A DNA stretch of 64,000 bases, taken from contig JABBOT010000016.1 of NCBI GenBank assembly GCA_016165875.1, positions 7,002,598-7,066,597 of the forward strand, in the 5' to 3' direction. Shown one piece after another: positions 19,601-26,189 of the stretch (position 1 is the stretch's first letter; each line of letters opens with the position of its first letter). A program made the position numbers and the translations under genes. This stretch comes from Acanthopleura granulata. Its lineage: Eukaryota > Mollusca > Polyplacophora > Chitonida > Chitonidae. A model generated the notes under the pieces. It did not search any database, was not told where the DNA came from, and was given only the letters and a program-made list of their open reading frames with translations.

Positions 19601-21479
19601 TAAGGCGGAGATCCTAGATGTAACAGCAAGGTAGGGAGGAGCTCATAGACATAACAGCCAGGTAAGGAGGAGATCATAGACATAACAGCCAGGTAAGGAG
19701 GAGATGATAGACATAACAGCAAGGTAGGGAGGAGCTCATAGACATAACAGCCAGATAAGGAGGAGATCATAGACATAACAGCAAGGTAGTGAGGAGATCA
19801 TAGATGTAACAGCCAGGTAAGGAGGAGATCATAGATGTAACAGCAAGGTAAGGAGGAGATCATAGATGTAACAGCAAGGTAAGGAGGAGATCATAGACAT
19901 AACAGCAAGGTAGGGAGGAGATCATAGATGTAACAGCCAGGTAAGGAGGCGATCATAGACATAACAGCAAGGTAGGGAGGAGATCATAGATGTAACAGCC
20001 AGGTAAGGAGGAGATCATAGACATAACAGCCAGGTAAGGAGGAGATCATAGACATAACAGCAAGGTAGGGAGGAGATCATAGACATAATAGCCAAGTAAG
20101 GAGGAGATCATAGACATAACAGCAAGATAGGGAGGAGATCATAGATGTAACAGCAAGGTAGGGGGGAGATCATAGACATAACAGCAAGGTACGGAGGAGA
20201 TTATAGACGTAACAGCAAGGTAAGGAGGAGATCATAGATGTAACAGCCAGGTAAGGAGGAGATCATAGACATAACAGCAAGGTAGGGAGGAGATCATAGA
20301 CGTAACAGCCAGGTAAGGAGGAGATCATAGACATAACAGCAAGGTAGGGAGGAGATCATAGACGTAACAGCCAGGTAAGGAGGAGATCATAGACATAACA
20401 GCAAGGTAGGGAGGAGCTCATAGATGTAACAGCCAGGTAAGGAGGAGATCATAGACATAACAGCAAGGTAGGGAGGAGATCATAGACGTAACAGCCAGGT
20501 AAGGAGGAGATGATAGACATAACAACAAGGTAGGGAGGAGCTCATAGACATAACAGCCAGGTAAGGAGGAGCTCATAGACATAACAGCAAGGTAGGGGGG
20601 AGATTAGAGACGTAACAGTCAGGTAAGGAGATCATAGACATAACAGCAAGGTAGGGGGGAGCTCATAGACACAACAGCCAGGTAAGGAGGAGATCATAGA
20701 CATAATAGCCACGTAGGAAGGAGATCATAGCCATAACGACCAGGTAAACTGTCAATCACCATTAATGACATGTCGTATTATGCTATGGTGTCAGTGCATA
20801 CATTATCATTTCTATCTGTATTGATGAAATTTCTGGTTTCTGTAGCAACCAAATAGAAATCTGAGAGATATCAAAATAGCTCCAACCTCTTCAGGTAAGG
20901 GTTTCGTATTTGGCATTACGGGTGTTCTTGTTTTGGTTTTCAGGGGTTTTCTATTTATGCCATCAGTACAGTATGCCTAAGAGGTTACATGTATCTCATC
21001 TTGATGCCTGTCTGTCAGTCCGTTCGAACCACATGATCACAATAGGAGATCGAAAGTGATCAAAGTGCATCACATAAGGATTTCTTATTTGATATGCAGG
21101 AACATATTCTATGTAAAGTGCAACTGTTTCAGTTTATCTTTGGGTTTCTGTAGCAGTCTACATGTATTTGAAATTAGGAGTTGAAATGTTATAAATTCAG
21201 TCATTGTTTTGAAGCATTGTTTACTAGCAGATCATAGTGTTCTCTCAGTTGTCATCAAATGCAGGATTGATTGTGTGTGTATTAATGATAGTGATGTTAC
21301 ATAACAGATTACAAATCATTGAAAGTTTGGTTTTAGTAAGTGTTTTTTGTTAAACTAGTCCTTTTCTTAACCATAGGTACCTTGTTCCTGGCAATAAACT
21401 GAACTCTGTAACATTCCTGGGTCCTGAGAATGAGGTAACCAAGGGGGACAACTCCTGGAGAGTTTTGACCGAGTCGTGA
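1584..21479 (+). CDS. PITRM1: Presequence protease, mitochondrial (PITRM1/PreP), C-terminal 641 residues, 17 exons
   Basis: M16C zinc metallopeptidase of the mitochondrial matrix that degrades cleaved targeting peptides and other short unstructured peptides. Seventeen exons with GT-AG borders and matching phases join into one frame ending in TGA at 21477-21479. Numbering from the Phe at 1585, recognisable family blocks are GYTREGTFSVGLQG (3-16), the linker region with SSWNHDADP, ISCLPTL, CEQPTNGVTYFR, YVPLFC and GGLSASVH (the M16C-associated domain, roughly 110-380), then FPVNYV, REKGGAYG (502-509), WAMDGKFTDEDIDEAKL, GVSDEMRQRNR and LGPEN (the inactive C-terminal M16 repeat). Arg502 and Tyr508 have the spacing of the C-terminal Arg/Tyr pair that helps bind substrate in plant PreP. 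The human protein is about 1037 residues, so about 395 residues, including the presequence and HxxEH zinc motif, should lie left of the window; no exon for them is seen in 1-1583. The basic insert found in the human C-half is shorter here. No frameshift or in-frame stop is seen, so the gene looks functional. Confidence 0.97.
1856..1952 (+). CDS. PITRM1: PITRM1 exon b
   Basis: Acceptor gaag before 1856, donor gtgagt at 1953. Completes Arg38 and encodes residues 39-70, with the family block DGFEEDRIEAILHKIE. Ends in phase 0. Confidence 0.95.
2487..2723 (+). mobile_element. tRNA-derived SINE, family A, near full length
   Basis: The 5' end starts tctccgtggctcag (A box) and has gtgagttcaag (B box). 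A conserved GC-rich centre follows (cgtgggtttccccc, tttcctcccaccataatg), then a LINE-like tail ending in aaataaataaataa. The centre resembles the domain shared by MetaSINE-type elements across invertebrates; that family name is from memory and needs a search. Confidence 0.8.
3225..3268 (+). mobile_element. SINE family A, 3' tail fragment
   Basis: Only the terminal segment (tatggcggaaaacaccaatc followed by aaataaataaata) remains, as expected from a 5'-truncated insertion. Confidence 0.65.
4673..4807 (+). CDS. PITRM1: PITRM1 exon c
   Basis: Acceptor ttacag to 4672, donor gtaatg at 4808. Encodes residues 71-115 in phase 0 at both ends, with SSWNHDADP aligning to the CWNHDGDP block of vertebrate PITRM1. 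Confidence 0.96.
4949..5214 (+). mobile_element. MITE family 1, copy A (TA target site)
   Basis: Starts GGCCATCCTTAAAAAACTGT and ends in its near inverse complement (ACGAACATATTTTTAAGGGTGGCC). It is flanked by TA on both sides (4947-4948, 5215-5216). The whole element aligns in inverted orientation with 12552-12781, including an internal cttttatcaaaa.accaa..aaa block. The TA flank suggests a Tc1/mariner-type source. Non-coding. Confidence 0.75.
5526..6150. mobile_element. TTAA-flanked inverted-repeat element (~625 bp)
   Basis: The ends AGGAGAAG (5526-5533) and CTTCTCCT (6143-6150) are flanked by TTAA at 5522-5525 and 6151-6154. The terminal arms match over about 65-75 bp; the shared blocks are AGGAAGTAT and TAAGGTTTGAAGAT on the left and their complements on the right. 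A TTAA target site fits piggyBac-type transposition. The interior (about 5600-6080) has no transposase. Confidence 0.75.
6552..6775 (+). mobile_element. SINE family B, 5'-truncated copy
   Basis: Aligns with the 3' two-thirds of the element at 15179-15531: gagttagagcaagcaaacag, then gggtgtcatgactggtgtc, then ggactcctcgttgtaatg. A (TA)n run at about 6700-6718 has expanded inside it. The 65-residue + strand frame here is a repeat translation, not a gene. Confidence 0.75.
7077..7215 (+). CDS. PITRM1: PITRM1 exon d
   Basis: Acceptor cttcag to 7076; donor gtgatt at 7216, a weak donor. Encodes residues 116-161 plus one base: HRLTLIMQPDEE followed by an acidic, helical EEEEEKLQARL stretch like the linker helix of the family. 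Confidence 0.94.
7216..8422 (+). other. PITRM1 intron with a duplicated dispersed repeat
   Basis: No exon seen. About 7805-8225 holds two head-to-tail copies (about 7845-7990 and 8005-8140) of a sequence with 'ctatctct.gaac.gttt', 'catgaggaagaaccc.attga' and 'tcagtgacct.gacctttt..aaggtcattgg'. The aggtca/tgacct words are nuclear-receptor half-site-like but belong to the repeat. Confidence 0.6.
8423..8539 (+). CDS. PITRM1: PITRM1 exon e
   Basis: Acceptor ttcaag to 8422, donor gtataa at 8540. Encodes residues 162-200 and one base of codon 201, with DISCLPTLKISDI matching the DASCLPALKVSDI block of the M16C-associated domain. Confidence 0.95.
8540..9494 (+). other. PITRM1 intron, nothing recognised
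   Basis: A 955-bp intron. A short duplication (tcactccacaccgtcttgttttggcat then tcactgcacgccatcttgttttggcat) sits near 8985-9045. I see no other structure. Confidence 0.5.
9495..9642 (+). CDS. PITRM1: PITRM1 exon f
   Basis: Acceptor ctgacag to 9494, donor gtgagg at 9643. Encodes residues 201-249 and two bases of Lys250: CEQPTNGVTYFR and LKPYVPLFCYIIT, both diagnostic of PITRM1. It is clearly GC-richer than the flanking introns. Confidence 0.97.
9740..9897 (+). mobile_element. SINE family A, 5'-truncated copy
   Basis: Starts in the conserved centre (tacgtgggaaggcttgcc) and runs through gtttcctcccagcat to the aataaataaataa tail. The tRNA head is missing. Confidence 0.75.
10055..10515 (+). repeat. 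Three diverged tandem units of ~155-165 bp in a PITRM1 intron
   Basis: Each unit carries 'tttgtccagtttcaatgaaa.ttgg.tcaagt', 'atgatacataattcgta' and 'gattttcca'. Units start near 10055, 10215 and 10375. Looks like an internally tandem, widely dispersed invertebrate repeat. Confidence 0.6.
10876..10889. promoter_or_regulatory. Perfect palindromic X-box (RFX-type) motif
   Basis: GTTACCATGGTAAC is a perfect 14-bp palindrome fitting the RFX X-box pattern, 13 bp upstream of a PITRM1 exon. Related words occur at 13402-13415, 13540-13553, 15102-15113 and 15559-15572. Function is unproven. Confidence 0.3.
10903..11023 (+). CDS. PITRM1: PITRM1 exon g
   Basis: Acceptor ttttcag to 10902, donor gtaagt at 11024. 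Completes Lys250 and encodes residues 251-290 with MGAGIYDY and GGLSASVHLSD. Ends in phase 0. Confidence 0.97.
11216..11285 (+). repeat. Triplicated ~23-bp direct repeat
   Basis: Three copies of gttgaggactacaggtacac (the middle copy has gcggg for acagg) inside a PITRM1 intron (11024-11906). The rest of that intron shows nothing I recognise. Confidence 0.7.
11907..11983 (+). CDS. PITRM1: PITRM1 exon h
   Basis: Acceptor tgcacag to 11906, donor gtacat at 11984. Encodes residues 291-315: GVLLSSFALERNFEKMLQLW, then TEIFN and two bases of Arg316. Confidence 0.97.
12098..12235 (-). mobile_element. SINE family A, reverse-oriented copy
   Basis: Reads in reverse from the tttatttatttgttcgattg tail through ttttacgctgtactcaaga to the conserved centre and gaggaagtctgctt. 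Its open frame fuses by chance to the next PITRM1 exon on the + strand. Confidence 0.75.
12322..12499 (+). CDS. PITRM1: PITRM1 exon i
   Basis: Acceptor atttcag to 12321, donor gtgcgt at 12500. Encodes residues 316-375 with RMSASELAASLSGSGHTYAM and REQFSGISQ, matching the TAQELANGIPDSGHLYA and ETFSGMDQ segments of vertebrate PITRM1. Confidence 0.97.
12552..12781 (-). mobile_element. MITE family 1, copy B
   Basis: Inverted relative to copy A at 4949-5214. Its right end holds the intact ~40-bp terminal repeat (ggtcgggttatgcccaacaa, then acag.ttttcaaggatggcc). The left end keeps ggccatccttaaaaa but has lost part of the inner repeat. No clear TA duplication remains. Confidence 0.75.
13283..13383 (+). 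CDS. PITRM1: PITRM1 exon j
   Basis: Acceptor accacag to 13282, donor gtgcgt at 13384. Encodes residues 376-408, VSLMKRVAEAENQ and a helical MEELAHKLLQKSNF, then two bases of Arg409. Confidence 0.96.
13900..14078 (+). mobile_element. MITE family 2, degenerate copy
   Basis: Aligns with 15951-16137: ttttctagccacattctcgt, gtgagtttt, aaatattgagtttcctgatt and cgaattgagtttct. The terminal CAGGGG has decayed. Confidence 0.6.
14347..14458 (+). CDS. PITRM1: PITRM1 exon k
   Basis: Acceptor attccag to 14346, donor gtacag at 14459. Encodes residues 409-446, RFALNTTGPAMGKSVRQFQE then FLSSLPGEKIRGKRTKVE. It aligns with the MRCSVNATPQQM..FLRSIG segment of vertebrates and is followed directly by the post-linker block. 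Confidence 0.93.
14728..14815 (-). mobile_element. SINE family A, reverse 3' fragment
   Basis: tttatttatttatttatttagttggtgttttac and the ctcaagaatatttcacttat block read on the minus strand. It abuts a forward copy, forming a head-to-head pair. Confidence 0.65.
14828..15066 (+). mobile_element. SINE family A, near full length
   Basis: Runs from ggttagcgtgttagtgcag through gtgagttcaagtcc (B box), gtttcctcccactgtgac and gtaaaacaccaatcaag to the aaataaata tail. Confidence 0.75.
15080..15178 (+). repeat. Left part of a ~31-bp degenerate tandem repeat, split by a SINE
   Basis: Units such as ggcataacatcaccatggtg / accagtaatgaaa repeat with divergence. The array resumes at 15532-15610 after the inserted SINE. 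Confidence 0.6.
15179..15531 (+). mobile_element. SINE family B, full length, with 8-bp target duplication
   Basis: ATGATGAC occurs at 15171-15178 and again at 15532-15539. The head is tRNA-like: tggcctggtggttagag (A box) and gagatcaatcctggg (B box). The body has gggtggggtgtcatgtccgg and ctaaggactcctcattgtca. It interrupts a tandem repeat. Translated frames here are not genes. Confidence 0.8.
15710..15822 (+). CDS. PITRM1: PITRM1 exon l
   Basis: Acceptor cctttcag to 15709, donor gtaaga at 15823. Encodes residues 447-483 with LPFPVNYVSES and HYTHEDYA, matching MPFPVNYVGE and YTDPDHA of vertebrate PITRM1. Ends with two bases of Arg484. Confidence 0.97.
15951..16137 (+). mobile_element. MITE family 2, intact copy with GTGTT target duplication
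   Basis: The 187-bp element begins CAGGGGATTTTCTAGCCA and ends TTGGCTAGAAACACCCCTG, imperfect inverted repeats. It is flanked by GTGTT at 15946-15950 and 16138-16142. No coding capacity. Confidence 0.75.
16317..16968 (+). repeat. 27-bp minisatellite, ~24 copies
   Basis: Unit gtgtgacagggaagtgtgta plus taaagta with scattered substitutions (gac/gat, ggg/gag, aagta/aatta). It ends about 55 bp before the acceptor of the next PITRM1 exon. Because the period is a multiple of three and lacks stops, all minus-strand frames are open over long distances. These are artefacts. Confidence 0.9.
17024..17077 (+). CDS. PITRM1: PITRM1 exon m
   Basis: Acceptor ctgttacag to 17023, donor gtgggt at 17078. A 54-bp exon encoding Arg484 to residue 501, RLSILSRLLSAKFLHREI, then two bases of Arg502. 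Confidence 0.96.
17148..17265 (+). mobile_element. SINE family A, strongly diverged copy
   Basis: Retains caggttcctcc, a 'gagtatggtgtgaaacagctatcaa' tail and aataaataaatgaataa. Confidence 0.45.
17362..17430 (+). CDS. PITRM1: PITRM1 exon n (substrate-binding Arg/Tyr block)
   Basis: Acceptor tcttccag to 17361, donor gtaata at 17431. Encodes residues 502-524: REKGGAYGSGAVCRSGLFSF then FSY. Arg502 and Tyr508 correspond by spacing to the substrate-contacting pair of plant PreP. Ends with two bases of Arg525. Confidence 0.97.
17431..17968 (+). other. PITRM1 intron, no element recognised
   Basis: Contains a poly-C run (about 17664-17679) and a weak SINE-A-like remnant near 17688-17760 (ggtttgcctggtgaagaggg, aaataaatg). 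Otherwise AT-rich and featureless. Confidence 0.4.
17969..18083 (+). CDS. PITRM1: PITRM1 exon o
   Basis: Acceptor ctttccag to 17968, donor gtaaac at 18084. Encodes residues 525-563, RDPNSLKTLDVFKQSVDWAM then DGKFTDEDIDEAKLSMFQQ, nearly collinear with vertebrate PITRM1. Confidence 0.97.
18084..18659 (+). other. PITRM1 intron, nothing recognised
   Basis: A 576-bp intron with no repeat or conserved element that I can identify. Confidence 0.5.
18660..18793 (+). CDS. PITRM1: PITRM1 exon p (its 3' end seeds a minisatellite)
   Basis: Acceptor ctgcccag to 18659, donor gtaagg at 18794. Encodes residues 564-607: IDRPVPPGSKGLTYFTQGVS, DEMRQRNRDRLFAVS and REEIIDVTA, plus two bases of Arg608. The last ~27 bases together with the donor are repeated about 63 times immediately downstream. 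Reading past the true donor meets an in-frame TAA at once (AGG TAA). Confidence 0.97.
18766..20746 (+). repeat. 31-bp minisatellite made of an exon end plus its 5' splice site, ~63 copies
   Basis: The unit is gtaaggaggagatcatagac + gtaacagccag. It is identical in origin to the 3' end of exon p plus the first intronic bases. Variants are gtaagg/gtaggg, gac/gat, gccag/gcaag and agatc/agctc. Most units keep a usable donor word (CAG or AAG before GTAAGG or GTAGGG). A 155-bp, five-unit higher-order repeat begins at 19321 and 19476. A two-unit alternation is frequent in 19.9-20.6 kb. Confidence 0.97.
20747..21376 (+). other. Remainder of the last PITRM1 intron
   Basis: AT-rich sequence with no repeat or exon recognised, ending in the acceptor ccatag at 21371-21376. 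Confidence 0.5.
21377..21479 (+). CDS. PITRM1: PITRM1 terminal coding exon q
   Basis: Acceptor aaccatag to 21376. Completes Arg608 and encodes residues 609-641, YLVPGNKLNSVTFLGPENEV then TKGDNSWRVLTES, then TGA. It matches the RYLGTG..LGPENP..SW carboxyl terminus of vertebrate PITRM1. Confidence 0.97.
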
Positions 21480-21887
21480 TGATGTTGCTGTGGTTACTGC
21501 ATCTACGTGTACCTACCGACATAAGTGTTGAGACAACTGATGTTTGTTAATTTCAGCTGTCCAGTCAAACAAAAAACTGCTGGGTTTCTCTCAGCACTTA
21601 TTTTAGAACACTTGTGATATTGGTATTAAAAACCCAACCTCAGTCCAGGATCAGATGTCAGACAGAGAAAACTACATGTACATGTACCAGTTCCTTACAA
21701 TGGGGAAATACTGTAAATGCTGTATACGATAAATTTAAGGTAAATGGACACTGTGATCGTGTAAACTCATGCCTGCCATTATTGTACTATCGTTTACAAC
21801 ATTATGTAGATAGCTGTCTACTCCGTTACACAGGAGATGGGTTAGAATACAACTGTACACACTGGCAAACAAGAAGGGTAATTGGTT

Positions 21888-22030
21888 GCAGTTAGTTGCA
21901 ATGGGTTGTATTCAGGTGCAGTCAGTTGTATTCTGATGTTGTCAGTGATGTCAGTTGTAATCTGATGCATTCAGTTGCATCCAGATGCAATCAGTTGCAT
22001 TCAGATGCAATCAGTTGTATTCACTTGTGT
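21888..22030 (+). repeat. Degenerate ~24-bp tandem repeat in the probable 3' UTR
   Basis: Repeats of cagttgcattcagatgcaat with point changes (gttgtattc, gatgcaatc). Confidence 0.7.
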
Positions 22031-22138
22031 GCTATTTTATTTTTTAGCCTAGCAGTATTTTCCCCCAGCCAGGTACTGTTTTGTTTTACTTGCTGTGCAT
22101 TGAATGGATATTTGTGTGAAAGTGAAAAGGATTGCAAT

Positions 22139-22248
22139 AACCATGAAACATGTTTGTACAATTATGTAACGCATTAACCATGAAACATGTTTGTACAATT
22201 ATGTAACGCATTAACCATGAAACATGTTTGTACAATTATGTAACGTAA
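22139..22248 (+). repeat. 37-bp direct repeat, three copies, ending at a poly(A) signal
   Basis: Copies begin with aaccatgaaacatgtttgta at 22139, 22176 and 22213 and are essentially identical. The third runs into taaaataaagg, which supplies AATAAA at 22249-22254. Confidence 0.9.
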
Positions 22249-22254
22249 AATAAA
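22249..22254 (+). other. PITRM1: Candidate polyadenylation signal for PITRM1
   Basis: AATAAA 770 bp after the stop codon, the first canonical hexamer I find in the 3' region. Confidence 0.5.
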
Positions 22255-22299
22255 GGCTTCTTTACTATGTGAGCATTCCGTCTGCTTGGGAGTACATGT

Positions 22300-22500
22300 A
22301 GGCCCTGGCAGAGTGGTTAAGATGAATGTCTTCCAGCCCCTGGGTGCAGGTTCAATCCCAGCTTTGAACAGGGATTTGTGGACTCCCTCAATTTTCACTC
22401 TTTTGGGAGCCTTGGTGATGATAAGTGGTTGACAAAGTTCACATGGTGACTTGGGCAGTCTAACGTTGGTTGGAGACCAATAGGGGAGTTTTGAGTTTGA
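22300..22500 (+). mobile_element. SINE family C, tRNA-like head
   Basis: ggcagagtggttaagatgaa (A box) and gcaggttcaatcccag (B box) in a Ser/Leu-tRNA-like layout, followed by 'gaacagggatttgtggactc'. A relative lies at 39255-39545. The head lacks a clean acceptor stem, so it is not called as a tRNA gene. Confidence 0.6.
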
Positions 22501-23700
22501 ACTCTTTTATCATAGAAGATAAAAAGAGTTCAACTGTCACTTCAGGCACTGTCAGGCAATTTTATTGATCTTCATTTACCGATCACCAGACTTGCCGTGT
22601 TAGGGAGGTACAAACAACCTCTCCTTCAGTCAGGAGCTTTTCAATTACTTTTAGGGTACATTCTGTCGGCACATGCTCTACGCCTAGTAAGTGATTGACT
22701 GCAATCAAGAGAAATACCAATATCTGAGCCTTACATCACATATTCTCCGTTATGACAAATGAGAAAATGTACAATTTACGCTAGCAGAGATACGTTAGTC
22801 AAAAAAATGGTCGTATACATAAATTATACATTACGGAACCAGTCAGGTAAACTAAATCCGATTAAAGGATACTGAACCAATGGCTCAAAAGATCCGCATT
22901 TCACTCTTTACGTTTAACGTTATTTTAATCACATTCAAATCTACCTGGCGTTAAACAATAAGCATTCATTCATTCAAATCTACCTAAGTTAAAGGGGAAT
23001 AACTCTGCGCTAAACCATGTCAGCGAGAACGTGCAGTGTTGCCGAAGAAAACTATTTACTTTACACCAGGAAAGTTACGTCGCTCAGCGATACATAATAT
23101 ATGCGGGTTATACATGAAGATACTTGCATGTTATTTTAAGACAATAGTAAACTGTATATCGTTTTTTTTTTTTTGGCTTCATTACGTTCTGCCTTTGTCA
23201 CGTTCTGCTTAAGCGACACCTACGGGAATAGCCTCCCTTAGCTGAGCGATGATACGTGAAAGCGCATGCACGATAGTAAAAATATAACCTCTCAATTCAA
23301 CAGTCAAAAAAGGCATTCAGGGAGATTTTTTGTTATATCAGTACTTTGTGCTTTTTAACAGGATTATTTTCACTCCTCTATGTACATATGGTTTTGTGTG
23401 TCAACCCGACTTATGTGTAAAACTACCCTTATATTACTCAGTTGCTAAATTGTTGTCTTAGGAATATGCCTATGTTAAATTTTAGCCCTGTAAATGAAAT
23501 CAGTAACTTTGCAAAGAAAAAAAAAAAAAAACAACAAAAACTTTCTGTGGGTTTTTGTGTGTTTTTAATTCTTGGTGTATTCATTTTACATGCCTTATGG
23601 ATTGGTAGATCCAAGAGTTGAAAGACTCTTGAGAGTCGAATGAAGGAAAACAACATAAGAGACCATGAATAGCACCTTAGCTGGGCTTGTTATTCATAAT
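22501..23700. other. Intergenic, no gene seen
   Basis: AT-rich. Contains aaaggggaataactctg near 22992, a phrase typical of invertebrate repeat ends, and homopolymer runs near 23163 and 23518. I see no exon or RNA gene. Confidence 0.45.
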
Positions 23701-23705
23701 AGGTA

Positions 23706-23950
23706 TGGAGCCTCCGTGGCTCAGTCGGTTAGCGCGCTAGCGTAGTGCAATGACACAAATGTCTCTCACCAATGCAGTCTCTGTGAGTTCGTCCGGCTCA
23801 TACTGGCTTCCTCTCCGGTCGTTCGTTATAAGGTCTGCCAGCAACCTGCGGAGGGTTGTAGGTTTCCCTCGGGCTCTGCCATGTTGCCTCCCACCGTAAT
23901 GCTGGCCGCCATCGTGTAAGTGAGTTTTCTTGAATCATCACGTCATATCC
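23706..23950 (+). mobile_element. SINE family A, near full length
   Basis: The best-preserved head: gcctccgtggctcagtcggt then tagcgcgctagcg (A box), gtgagttcgtcc (B box), ctggcttcctctccggtcg, and the centre cctcccaccgtaatgctggc. The 3' tail is interrupted. Confidence 0.85.
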
Positions 23951-24049
23951 TGAGGAATTACAAACTTGAATCGAACGGTCGTGAATTTGATGAAAGAAAA
24001 CTTTTCCAATGATTGGGAGACCTAATCGATCGAGGTAGTTATCGCGATA

Positions 24050-24186
24050 TTACAGCGTGAAGACCCAGGATCCTCTCACCAATGTGGTCGGGTCTCTCTC
24101 CGGTTTCCTCCCACCATAATGCTGGCCGCCGTTGTATAAGTGAAATGTTCTTGAGTACGGCGTAAAATACAAATCAAATAAATAAC
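24050..24186 (+). mobile_element. SINE family A, internally deleted copy
   Basis: ctctcaccaatgtggtcggg is joined to ctctccggtttcctcccacc, then ataatgctggccgccgttgt and the aaataaataa tail. About 80 bp of the centre is missing. Confidence 0.75.
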
Positions 24187-26100
24187 TTTTTCCAATGAAT
24201 CAGAAGCTTTTCTTTTATGAACGAGCTTTTGCCTAGAACTCAAAAGAAATCTAATACATTTATGTATTTTTGAGCTCGCGAGTTCGTCACCAGAATCTTG
24301 TGAAAAATCTGGCTAAGAAAGCCCACCTCTTTCTTACCCCCTCCCCCCCTCCCCTCCCCCCCCAAAAAAAACAGTAGACCTTATAAGCCCCGCTGTACCT
24401 CAGCCTGACCTGAAAACTTCTGTCACACTGACCAGGGGCCAGTTTTAGGAAGAAGGTGTAACGTTTTATTAAACGCAACTACTATGGCAACTGTCTCAAT
24501 AGTGTGTGTCTTCATGGCAATTACGGTTGACATAACTAACACCCTGTTTGTAAAATGAGACCCAGAAATGCATGCTGGGGACTATTTCCATAACATGACT
24601 ACAACAACGTTGTTGACAACAATAACGACAATAAGTTATAATGCATGCCATTACTGTTTACCTTTTTCGAAGGTAGCATAATACTCGGCTAAAAGGTGCG
24701 GTTTCTTATCATACTTGTTAACTTAGTCTAGACTTATGGAAAAAAGAACAAAGCTGTGATTTATTGAACTCTGACCTCACTGATGAACCAACATCATCAT
24801 TATAGGGTTCATAAAACCCACCACACGATCCACATTTAACTTAGTGAAAGAAAAAAATTTAAAAAACCAGTGAAGTTGTTTTCAGATACAAATTTTTACA
24901 GAATTTTTACTCATCATAACTTCATTTTGGCTGTTCTGTCCCGTGAAGCCCACTTCACGCATTGCGATTTGTCGTAGCCAAACGAAACAAGGACAGGTTA
25001 TATACCATACATTTCCTAGAATTCGACACATCGCAAGTCGTGAACGCCGAAGATAAAACAACACTTGTTACACGATTGGCGCGCACCTGGTGCAAGACGG
25101 CGAATAATATTGGCAATTATTCAGGAACACCTGGCATTTAGAGAGACCAAATGCAGGAAAGTCACACCGTTGTCGATGTACCATTGGCCGGTCAAAGACA
25201 TCGGTGTTTCAATCTCATAGATCCTTTCGGCATAACTCTGAGACATGCGCAGTGCCTAACGTTGCATGGCAAAAGATAGCAATATTAGCCAGTATTACTT
25301 CTTCTACCATTGTAGAGGCAACTTTATATCAAAATAACGGTTCTGTCCACTCTGGCGTTACCAGTGAGACCCGTATCCTACGCGATACTACAATGAAGTG
25401 ACGTCAATGCCAGTCAAAATCGAACGCCATACTTGGTTGTTATCCCGAACTGGTGATACGGGTATTGGAAGCGTCAATATAGTGAACGTATATGGTCTTC
25501 AGTCGTAAAACCAATTTCCAAAACACTGTTCAAGACAAAATATAGGCCTATAGTGTATGTACCAAAGAAATAAGACAGTAAGCGTGCCTTAGGATGGAGT
25601 CACGTAAAGAGCTGCAGTCATTAGATTTCTTCCATGCTGAAAAGACGCAAGGAATGCGGTACGAGCGTTAATTTAATTAGTAACCGAATTGTGTACTATT
25701 TTTAGCGTAGGACGTACAACTTAATTAACAAGTCATTAATCAAAATGTGTATCTCATTTAGGCTTTGGTTGCAGCTGTTCATATATCCAAACTGGCGATT
25801 TTATCCAATATTATGCACATACTCTTATAGCCAAGGGTTAAAGCGGATCTACAGAAACAATTATGAATCGGAACACCAAAGATTTTGTGCATTCCATTCC
25901 TAGCCCTCTTGACTTACACTTGGCTGCCATTTCCGCTTTATTGCACCTTCTTGCCTTAAAAAGGCATCCCTTTTTAATTTATCAACATTTAAAAAAATGG
26001 TTTAAATATCTTTTTGAAATTAATGCTTCATTCCATATATTATTTACTGACTCGAGTGTGAGACGACAGACGTTAAAAAATGTCAGCCTATAAACGACGT
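24187..26100. other. Intergenic, no gene seen
   Basis: Contains C-rich tracts (24341-24363). A palindromic TGACGTCA lies at 25399-25406. No supported exon. Confidence 0.4.
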
Positions 26101-26119
26101 CGTTTGATCGGAAGACCTC

Positions 26120-26129
26120 GGGACTTTCC
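26120..26129 (+). promoter_or_regulatory. kappaB-like site
   Basis: GGGACTTTCC, a perfect match to the GGGRNNYYCC pattern for Rel/NF-kappaB, lies 28 bp upstream of a CRE palindrome and about 1.8 kb upstream of the second gene's first coding exon. Regulation is inferred. Confidence 0.35.
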
Positions 26130-26157
26130 GCTGTTCTGTAGTCATCAGGTGATTCCG

Positions 26158-26165
26158 TGACGTCA
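26158..26165. promoter_or_regulatory. CRE palindrome TGACGTCA
   Basis: A full palindromic CREB/ATF site in a locally CpG-containing stretch (cacgcgcaacgcgtctg follows). With the kappaB-like site it suggests a promoter near 26.15-26.2 kb. Confidence 0.35.
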
Positions 26166-26189
26166 CAATCACTCACGCGCAACGCGTCT

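Larger units (their letters stand above)
21480..22275 (+). other. Probable PITRM1 3' untranslated region
   Basis: Runs from the stop codon to about 20 bp past an AATAAA at 22249-22254. It holds a degenerate 'cagttgcattcagatgcaat' repeat (about 21888-22030) and three 37-bp tandem copies just upstream of the AATAAA. The true 3' end is inferred. Confidence 0.55.

Noticed and set aside
19519..19776. 85-codon minus-strand frame with repeated LPGCYVYDLLP-type peptides
   Set aside because: Translation of the 31-bp splice-site minisatellite.
22300..22375. Possible tRNA-Ser/Leu gene
   Set aside because: A and B boxes are present but I cannot form a convincing acceptor stem, and a related copy near 39.3 kb marks it as SINE-derived.
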